From assembly GCA_023433705.1 (NCBI GenBank), contig JAEYUC010000054.1, forward strand, positions 1 to 11,958: 11,958 nucleotides of DNA, given 5' to 3'. The position numbers were made by a program, and so were the translations under genes. How positions within the stretch are numbered: the stretch's first letter is position 1; every line of letters begins with the position of its first letter. The DNA comes from Pseudomonadota bacterium. GTDB lineage: Bacteria > Pseudomonadota > Gammaproteobacteria > Steroidobacterales > Steroidobacteraceae. Under the pieces are notes generated by a model. The model made no database searches. It was given only the letters and a program-made list of their open reading frames with translations, and was not told the DNA's origin. This document shows positions 7,123-11,958 of the stretch, piece after piece.

Positions 7123-9048
7123 TCAAAACTGCGGAGTAGATGGATACCTCGAAAGTACCTCACCCAATGCCTCCTCGAGGGGCCCCAAAAAAGGCTGGAA
7201 GTGTTTCCAGTGATCGACACCTTCGCGAAAAATCGGCTGGCGAACCTGCTCCGAGCTCGCGGTACGCACTGCCCTGCGATTTTCGTGAAAACGCAAAACC
7301 GCCTCTTCATAGGGCAAACCGCAGTAAGCGAGCAGCCGCCGGACCTCGCCTTCCGTGTCCTCGATCATGTTCTCGTAGAACACGCGGTGCACGCGCCCCG
7401 GCAACGCTTCGTCGAAATGGGCCATCAGCTCGACGTAATCGCGGTAGTAGCGGCCGATCTCGCCGAGGTCGTACGTGAAATTCTGGCCGCGCGCGAAGTG
7501 CTGCTTGAATCCCGAGAAGCAGCAGCCGAGCGGGTGGCGGCGCGCGTCGACGATCTTCGCATTCGGCAGCATCAGGTGAATGAAGCCGACGTGCGCGAAG
7601 TTGTTAGGCATCTTGTCGATGAAGAAAGGCCGGCCGGTCTTGCGCTGGATGCGCGTCTGGCGGATGTAGCGCTCGCCGAGCGCGCGGATCTCGTCGGCGT
7701 CGAACTTCGCGAGCGCGCGTGGATAGGCGGCGCCCGGCTCGCGCGAGGTCCGATTGCCCACCGCGCGCGCCAGCATCGCGACGTCGGGTAGTTCCATCGT
7801 GCCTTCCACCTGCGAGTGGGAGGCCAGGATCTGTTCGATGAGCGTCGAGCCGGACCTTGGAAGGCCGACGACGAAGATCGGATCGGGCGCATCGCAGCCC
7901 CAGCCCGCGCGGTCCGCGAAGAATCCGCGCGTGAGCAGCTTCTTCGAGCGTTGCACGTGAGCGGCATTCTCGTCGGCGTCGTAGCGGATCTGTCCGCGGC
8001 GCAGCCGGTTCCCTTCCGCGTAGTGACGGAAGGAGTCCGCGTATTCGCCGGCATCTTCGTGCGCCTTGCCGAGCGAGAACTCGAAATGCAGGCGGTCGTC
8101 GGTAGTGAGGTCGGCGCGCGCGAGCTGCACGCGCATGGCGTCGGCCTCTTCCGGCGTGAATCGAAAGGTCTTGAGATTGGCGAGGCTCCAGTACGCCTCG
8201 CCCAGATGCGGTGCGAGTGCAATGGTCCTGCGGTATGCCTCGATGCTCTCGGCATTGCGGCCGGCCGTCTTGAGCGAGTGGCCGAGGCTCATCCACACCT
8301 TGGGCTGGTTCGGATAGTCCGCCAGAACCGCGCGGTATTCCTCGATGGAGGCCGCGTATTCCCCGATCCGGCCGAGGATGGCGGCCTTGAGGTTGCGATA
8401 ACCCGGATTGCGCGGCTCGGCGGCCAGCAGGCGCTCGACTTCGGCGAGCGCGGCCTCGGACTTGTGCTGCCGGTGCAGCACGGTCGCGTAGTTGTGGCGC
8501 GCGGCCGCGAAGCCGGGCGCGAGCTCGAGGCAGCGCGAGAGCAGGTTTTCCGCGTCGGAGTAGCGCCCGATGCGCGCCGCGACCTCGGCGAGCATGCGGA
8601 TCGCGGCGACGTCGGTCGGGTGCCGCTTGAGGAACTCGCGCAGCGTGCCTTCCGCGTCCGGGATGCGGTTCTCGCACAGCGCGGTCGCGGCGAAGAGCAG
8701 TTGCGGATCGCGGGTCGAGTGGCGGATGGATTCCGCGTACGCGGCATCCGCGGCCTCTTTCATCTCGAGCGCGGTGTAGTGATCGCCGAGCGCGCGCCAG
8801 GCGTCCGGCAGCGCCGGGCGGTAACGCACCGCGCGTTTCAGCGCGGCGATCGCGTCTTCGCCCCGTCCCATCCGCCCGAGCGCGAGGCCGGACAGCGCCA
8901 GCGCGTTGGGCTGGTCGGGAATGACCTTGAGGATTTCATCCGCCTGTTCCGCCGCCGCCCGGGGATCGACATCGAGGAGTCGCGCGGCGTTCGCAAGCGC
9001 GACCTCGAGTGTCCCGGCGGTATTGCCGGATAGGGCGGCGGTATTCAC
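7123..9048 (-). CDS. TPR-sulfotransferase fusion protein
   Basis: The 641-residue protein has two parts. Residues about 14-345 are tetratricopeptide-type helical repeats, for example DQPNALALSGLALGRMGRGEDAIAALKRAV (45-74) and QPKVWMSLGHSLKTAGRNAESIEAYRRTI (248-276). Residues about 388-630 are a PAPS-dependent sulfotransferase of the Sulfotransfer_3 type. The 5'-phosphosulfate loop is VGLPRSGSTLIEQ (394-406), and the 3'-phosphate site is RRHPLGCCFSGF (503-514, Arg504 and Ser512). FFIDKMPNNFAHVG is the usual intervening segment. All key residues are present, so transfer of a sulfo group from PAPS is likely; the acceptor is unknown. There is no signal peptide. The GTG start overlaps the M20 peptidase stop by four bases (GTGA), and upstream in-frame sequence belongs to the peptidase, so the long open frame there is not coding. 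A TonB-dependent receptor follows. Confidence 0.9.
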   Translation of the reverse strand: MNTAALSGNTAGTLEVALANAARLLDVDPRAAAEQADEILKVIPDQPNALALSGLALGRMGRGEDAIAALKRAVRYRPALPDAWRALGDHYTALEMKEAADAAYAESIRHSTRDPQLLFAATALCENRIPDAEGTLREFLKRHPTDVAAIRMLAEVAARIGRYSDAENLLSRCLELAPGFAAARHNYATVLHRQHKSEAALAEVERLLAAEPRNPGYRNLKAAILGRIGEYAASIEEYRAVLADYPNQPKVWMSLGHSLKTAGRNAESIEAYRRTIALAPHLGEAYWSLANLKTFRFTPEEADAMRVQLARADLTTDDRLHFEFSLGKAHEDAGEYADSFRHYAEGNRLRRGQIRYDADENAAHVQRSKKLLTRGFFADRAGWGCDAPDPIFVVGLPRSGSTLIEQILASHSQVEGTMELPDVAMLARAVGNRTSREPGAAYPRALAKFDADEIRALGERYIRQTRIQRKTGRPFFIDKMPNNFAHVGFIHLMLPNAKIVDARRHPLGCCFSGFKQHFARGQNFTYDLGEIGRYYRDYVELMAHFDEALPGRVHRVFYENMIEDTEGEVRRLLAYCGLPYEEAVLRFHENRRAVRTASSEQVRQPIFREGVDHWKHFQPFLGPLEEALGEVLSRYPSTPQF

Positions 9049-10454
9049 GGGCGTTTGCGGGCGGAGAGATCCTTGATCAGTTCGTACCACATCTTCACGC
9101 CTTCGTAGAACGACTTCACGGGGATGCGTTCGTCGAGGCCGTGCGCGAAGGAATCCTTGTCGCGGATGAAGGTCGGGTCCACGCCGTAGGTCGGGATGCC
9201 CGCCGCGCGGAACACGAGGCCGTCGGTCGCGCCCGAGGCCTGCTGGGGGACCACCGGGACGCCGGGGTAATGCTTCTGCACGACGCGCGTGACGGCCGAT
9301 ACCACGTCCGGCCGCAGCGGCGAGGCGTCGCTCGACATCGGCTCGTCGATGGTCGCTACTTCCACGTCGGCGCCCACGACGCGCGCGAGCTCGAGCCGCA
9401 CGTCCTCGACCTTGACGCCCGGGAAGATGCGGCAGTTCACGATCGCGGTGGCGCGCTGCGGCAACGCGTTGTTCGCGTGGCCGCCGTCGAGCCGTGTCGC
9501 GACGCAGGTGGTGCGCGTCTGGCCGACGTACGCCGGGTTCGTCGCGAGCAGCGCCGCGGCCGACTCGTCGCGCGGATTGTCGGCGAAGCGGATCATCGCC
9601 GCGCCGAGCTCGCCCGGGGTGGTCTTGCCGGCCGCGCGCAGGCCCGCGATCGTCGTGTCGTTCCACATCACGGGAAAGCGGTACTGGCCGAGCTTCACGA
9701 GCGCGTCGGCCAGATCGTAGATCGCGTTGTCGGTGCGCGGCGCCGAGCTGTGGCCGCCGGAATTGCGGGTAGTTAGCAGGAAGTCGGCGTAGGTCTTCTC
9801 GGCGGACTGCAGCCCGAAGTACAGCGGCTTGCCGGTCTCATCGTCGAGAGTGCCGCCGCCGCCGTCCGAGTTGAGCGCGTATTCGGCGTCGATGAGCGCG
9901 CGGTGGTCGCGCACCATCGCGACGGTGGTCGCCTGCGAGGTCTCCTCGTCGCCGCTGAAGTAGATGATGAGGTCGCGCTTCGGTACGTACTTCTCGGCCT
10001 TGAGGCGCAGGAACACCGCCGAGAGCTGGGAGATGCCGTGCTTCACGTCGTACGTGCCGCGGCCGTAGAAGAAGCCGTTCTCCTCGACGAGCGTGAACGG
10101 ATCGCGCTGCCAGTCCGCCGGCTTCGCGTCGACGACGTCCATGTGCGCGAGGAACAGGATGGGCTTGCCCCCCGTGCCGTCGCCGCGATAACGCACGACC
10201 AGCGTCGCGGTCTTGTCGCCCGGCCGGTCGAACGGCACGATCTTGACGTCATCGGCGGGAAAACCGCCGGCGCGGAATTCGCCGGCGAGGTATTCGGCCA
10301 TCGCCGGAACCTGGTCCTTGCCGAGCACCGTCTGGAACGCGACGGTTTTCGCAAGGATCTCGCGCGCCTTGGCTTCGGCGGGTCCCGGTTTGTCGGCAGC
10401 GACGACGGCGGTGGAAATGGAGAGAAGGAATACGGCGAGGATGTTCTTGTGCAT
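9045..10454 (-). CDS. Secreted M20 family metallopeptidase (M20/M25/M40)
   Basis: This 469-residue dizinc hydrolase has a signal peptide (MHKN start, hydrophobic 4-18, cleavage near AVVAA at 20) and no lipobox, so it is probably periplasmic. All M20 landmarks are seen: metal His104 and Asp106 in FLAHMDVVDA, bridging Asp136 in GRGTYDVKHG, general base Glu170 with metal Glu171 in SGDEETS, metal Asp197 in LNSDGGGG, the dimer-domain His235 in NSGGHSSAP, and the last metal His438 in FAHGLDERIP. M20 enzymes cleave amino-acid amide bonds in small peptides or acylated amino acids; the substrate is not predictable. ATG 10454 is preferred because the signal peptide starts there. An ATG at 10481 overlapping the upstream stop would add nine residues. 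It lies between the membrane protein and the sulfotransferase in a tight operon. Confidence 0.93.
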   Translation of the reverse strand: MHKNILAVFLLSISTAVVAADKPGPAEAKAREILAKTVAFQTVLGKDQVPAMAEYLAGEFRAGGFPADDVKIVPFDRPGDKTATLVVRYRGDGTGGKPILFLAHMDVVDAKPADWQRDPFTLVEENGFFYGRGTYDVKHGISQLSAVFLRLKAEKYVPKRDLIIYFSGDEETSQATTVAMVRDHRALIDAEYALNSDGGGGTLDDETGKPLYFGLQSAEKTYADFLLTTRNSGGHSSAPRTDNAIYDLADALVKLGQYRFPVMWNDTTIAGLRAAGKTTPGELGAAMIRFADNPRDESAAALLATNPAYVGQTRTTCVATRLDGGHANNALPQRATAIVNCRIFPGVKVEDVRLELARVVGADVEVATIDEPMSSDASPLRPDVVSAVTRVVQKHYPGVPVVPQQASGATDGLVFRAAGIPTYGVDPTFIRDKDSFAHGLDERIPVKSFYEGVKMWYELIKDLSARKRP

Positions 10455-10477
10455 CGATGACCCCGTTTCGAATGGGC

Positions 10478-10993
10478 TCATCTTAGCCTCGCTTTGATGA
10501 TTCCGTGCGCCGTGAACACCGCGATGAACGGCAGGAACGACGACAACAGGCGATTACCGATGAAGTACGTCGAGACGGCGGAAGCGACCAGGGTGATCCC
10601 GAGGAGCAGCCATGATGCCCGGCGCACCGTGCGCGGATCGGCGTCGAGCCCGATATAGCCGCGCCTGTCGAACAACGTGAAGCAGACGCCGGTGGCGAGC
10701 ACCCAGTACATCATGGCCGTGCCCTCGAGCCGGCCGTATTCGGCGTTGATCCAGGGCCAGCGCGTCAGCAGCCCGACGGTGCCACTCGCGAAGTACAGCG
10801 CGATGCCGAGATAGATGCGGTTGAGGATCGCGCCGCGGCGCACGAGCAAGATGGTGCCGAAAAAGGCGAGCGCCGTCGCCGTGTAATAAGGCAGGCGCCA
10901 CTCGACCTGCTCGCGCGGATTCGCGATCGCCATGTAAAGCAGGAAAACCGCGAGCGGCATCGCTTCCACGGCCCGCAAGGCGAAGGCCCGCAT
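10478..10993 (-). CDS. Six-helix integral membrane protein, unknown function
   Basis: I do not recognise a family. Taking the start at 10993, the protein has 171 residues, most of them in about six hydrophobic segments (roughly 6-24, 35-51, 57-77, 91-109, 127-145 and 147-166). Between segments 4 and 5 is a polar loop with DRRGYIGLDADPRTVRRA. The protein is basic at the end (KARLR). No catalytic motif is evident, although Trp and Arg lie together in the TRWPWINAEYGR loop. The start is uncertain: ATG at 11011 adds six residues and GTG at 11071 adds 26, but both would overlap the methyltransferase gene on the other strand and none has a good ribosome site. Its stop overlaps an in-frame upstream ATG of the peptidase gene, so it is probably the first gene of that operon. 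A role in transport or envelope function is possible but unproven. Confidence 0.72.
   Translation of the reverse strand: MRAFALRAVEAMPLAVFLLYMAIANPREQVEWRLPYYTATALAFFGTILLVRRGAILNRIYLGIALYFASGTVGLLTRWPWINAEYGRLEGTAMMYWVLATGVCFTLFDRRGYIGLDADPRTVRRASWLLLGITLVASAVSTYFIGNRLLSSFLPFIAVFTAHGIIKARLR
10982..10986 (+). promoter_or_regulatory. Ribosome binding site of the methyltransferase
   Basis: GAAGG lies five bases before the ATG at 10992. It favours this start over the in-frame ATG at 11010, which has none, unless the latter is leaderless. Confidence 0.5.
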
Positions 10994-11016
10994 GGAATAT
11001 GATCTGCTCATGGAAT
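10991..11016. promoter_or_regulatory. Overlapping divergent start region with direct repeat
   Basis: CATGGAAT occurs at 10991-10998 and again at 11009-11016, 18 bp apart. Each CATG carries a start codon on both strands: ATG 10992 or 11010 for the methyltransferase, and ATG 10993 or 11011 for the membrane protein. Between them TATGAT (10998-11003) matches a -10 element at five of six bases and would place a transcript start near 11010. No clear -35 is seen. Promoter activity is inference. Confidence 0.35.
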
Positions 11017-11723
11017 CGACGGCACCCGACTGGGTCTCCGAAACGCGCTTCGGTAAATGGTTTCTCTCCACGGAGACCTGGTTTCGTTATGTGCTTTCAC
11101 AGGCGGTTTCCGACCTGCGAGCGCTCGCGGGTCCGGACCTGCCTGGATCGTTCAACCGTCTCATGGACGTCGGCTGCGGGCAAGGACTCGCCTTCCAGCT
11201 CCTGGAGAAACATTTTTCGCCGCGCGCCATCGTCGGCGTCGACATCGATCCGCGCATGATCGAAGCGGCGCGCCAGGCGGCCGAGGGTTGCAGGATTCCG
11301 GTCGAGGTGCGTGCCGGCTCAGTCACGCAGCTCGATCTGCCCGATGCGTCGGTGGACGCGATCCTGTGCCACCAGCTCATTCATCACGTGGCGAACCAGC
11401 AGGGCGCGCTGCGCGAGTTGCATCGCGTACTCGCTCCGGGCGGCTATCTGTTCCTGTCCGAATCCTGCGAGTCGTTCATCAATACCTGGACGGTGCGCTG
11501 GTTCTTCCGTCACCCGGAGGGCGTGCAGCGACCCGCCGAGGGTTACGTGAAGTTAGTGCGCGAAGCGGGATTCGAGGTCGAAGAGCGGCATATCCACACC
11601 TCCACGCCGTGGTGGTCGCTGTGGGATTTCGGCATCTCGCGCCGCCTCGGCCTCGCACGCGCAGCCCCTCTCCCCACCGAACTGCTGCTCGTCGCTCGGA
11701 AGGGGGCAGCCCCCGTTTCCTAG
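10992..11723 (+). CDS. Class I SAM-dependent methyltransferase
   Basis: The 243-residue protein has a Rossmann-type methyltransferase domain. Motif I is LMDVGCGQGLAF (58-69), the acidic end of strand 2 is VGVDIDPRMIEAAR (81-94), an AGSVTQLDLPDASVDAILCHQLIHHV stretch (108-133) holds motif II/III, and LHRVLAPGGYLFLSES (143-158) is the usual post-motif. This matches the Methyltransf_11/25 class that acts on small molecules or lipids. The HQLIHHV tract resembles the metal- and substrate-side motif of ubiquinone/sterol-type enzymes, but the substrate is not assignable. Its start overlaps the membrane protein gene on the other strand. The last residues, KGAAPVS, and the stop codon are encoded by the first arm of the REPIN-like element, so the native C-terminus has probably been replaced or extended. 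No operon partner follows before the next gene. Confidence 0.88.
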   Translation: MEYDLLMESTAPDWVSETRFGKWFLSTETWFRYVLSQAVSDLRALAGPDLPGSFNRLMDVGCGQGLAFQLLEKHFSPRAIVGVDIDPRMIEAARQAAEGCRIPVEVRAGSVTQLDLPDASVDAILCHQLIHHVANQQGALRELHRVLAPGGYLFLSESCESFINTWTVRWFFRHPEGVQRPAEGYVKLVREAGFEVEERHIHTSTPWWSLWDFGISRRLGLARAAPLPTELLLVARKGAAPVS

Positions 11724-11816
11724 CGAAAGGGGTCAGCCTGCTCCGGAACAGGGTCCACCCAACACATTTCATCGCCTTGTTGGACTTCAATGCTGGGAAA
11801 TGGGGGCTGCCCCCTT
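11700..11816. repeat. REPIN-like inverted pair of REP arms
   Basis: The left arm (11700-11719) and right arm (11797-11816) are inverted repeats of 20 bases with one mismatch. Each has a self-symmetric core GGGGGC-A/T-GCCCCC followed, reading outward from the core, by an [A/G]TTTC tail. The total length of 117 bp fits a REPIN, two inverted REPs moved as a unit by an IS200-like transposase. Within it, CCCC-G-TTTC pairs with GAAAGGGG (11711-11732), and CCAACA pairs with TGTTGG (11759-11764 with 11778-11783). A GGGGTCAG head is also present at 11729-11736. No transposase gene is in the window. The left arm overlaps the end of the methyltransferase gene. Confidence 0.6.
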
Positions 11817-11831
11817 TATTCTTGCGCCACA

Positions 11832-11847
11832 CCGCGCCCCTGCGCGG
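11832..11847 (+). promoter_or_regulatory. GC hairpin in the PspA-family leader
   Basis: CCGCGC and GCGCGG pair perfectly around the loop CCCT, seven bases before the ribosome site of the next gene. It could affect translation or mRNA stability. It has no U-tract, so it is not a terminator. Confidence 0.35.
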
Positions 11848-11854
11848 CGGTCTC

Positions 11855-11860
11855 GGAGGG
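11855..11860 (+). promoter_or_regulatory. Ribosome binding site of the PspA-family gene
   Basis: GGAGGG lies five bases before ATG 11866, a near-ideal Shine-Dalgarno placement that supports the start of this partial gene. Confidence 0.75.
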
Positions 11861-11865
11861 CAAAG

Positions 11866-11958
11866 ATGTTCGGTCGCATCGCCAACCTGTTCAAAGGGTT
11901 CCTGTCACTGTTCGTTTCCGGCATCGAACGCCGCAATCCCGAGGCGCTGCTCGAGCTC
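11866..11958 (+). CDS. PspA/IM30 family protein, 5' part only
   Basis: Thirty-one codons run to the window edge without a stop. They read MFGRIANLFKGFLSLF, then VSGIERRNPEALLEL. This amphipathic N-terminal helix followed by an E-[KR]-RNPEALLE stretch is the standard opening of PspA/IM30 (ESCRT-III-like) proteins, which bind stressed membranes and stabilise the envelope. A strong ribosome site is present. Most of the protein, including the long coiled coil, is outside the window, so family membership rests on the N-terminus alone. The REPIN-like element lies immediately upstream, between this gene and the methyltransferase. Confidence 0.75.
   Translation, partial: MFGRIANLFKGFLSLFVSGIERRNPEALLEL

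Noticed and set aside
7816..9033. 405-codon plus-strand open frame
   Set aside because: It is antisense to the TPR-sulfotransferase, with Arg/Val-rich composition and no recognisable motif; it is a shadow frame.
9049..9666. N-terminal extension of the TPR-sulfotransferase
   Set aside because: It lies entirely inside the M20 peptidase gene in another frame and has no domain character. The GTG at 9048 overlapping the peptidase stop is the better start.
11802..11826. Possible sigma-54 promoter for the PspA-family gene
   Set aside because: TTGC at 11822-11825 suggests a -12 element, but there is no GG at the required distance upstream for the -24 element.

Overview
The window is very GC-rich and densely coded, and runs of genes overlap by four bases. 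The gene content suggests a proteobacterium, most likely a high-GC gammaproteobacterium of the Steroidobacter/Xanthomonadales type. The pointers are a soluble SthA-type transhydrogenase, a TonB-dependent receptor next to a TPR-sulfotransferase, an HDOD protein, a PspA/IM30 start, and REP-like palindromes of the kind spread by REP-associated tyrosine transposases. The taxonomic call is inference.

Layout, plus strand 103-4142. A short cluster encodes a YciI/DGPF-domain protein, a VOC (glyoxalase-like) protein and a small alpha/beta hydrolase, with little or no space between them. After a 114-bp gap holding palindromes and a direct repeat comes an HDOD protein, whose stop codon overlaps the GTG start of an SthA-type flavoprotein.

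Layout, minus strand 10993 down to 4143. A six-helix membrane protein is followed by a secreted M20 metallopeptidase, a TPR-sulfotransferase fusion, an 800-residue TonB-dependent receptor and a DUF1348 (NTF2-like) protein. Junctions are 4-bp overlaps or gaps of 2 to about 90 bp, so this looks like one operon. The 90-bp gap carries a perfect 25-bp palindrome. The operon converges on sthA with no intergenic DNA: the two TAG stops together form TAGCTA.

Layout, plus strand from 10992. A class I SAM methyltransferase starts divergently and overlaps the membrane-protein start. Its last codons and stop lie in the first arm of a REPIN-like inverted pair (11700-11816). The window ends inside a PspA/IM30-family gene with a clear ribosome binding site.

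How the genes may work together: the minus-strand operon could couple outer-membrane uptake (receptor), periplasmic hydrolysis (M20 enzyme) and sulfo-group transfer. The substrate cannot be read from the sequence. The HDOD-sthA pair suggests a link between signalling or regulation and NAD(P)H balance. I see no phage, CRISPR, tRNA, rRNA or complete transposase gene. Nothing here is convincingly a wholly new system; the most interesting items are the receptor/sulfotransferase/peptidase operon, the REP-like elements, and the overlapping gene boundaries.
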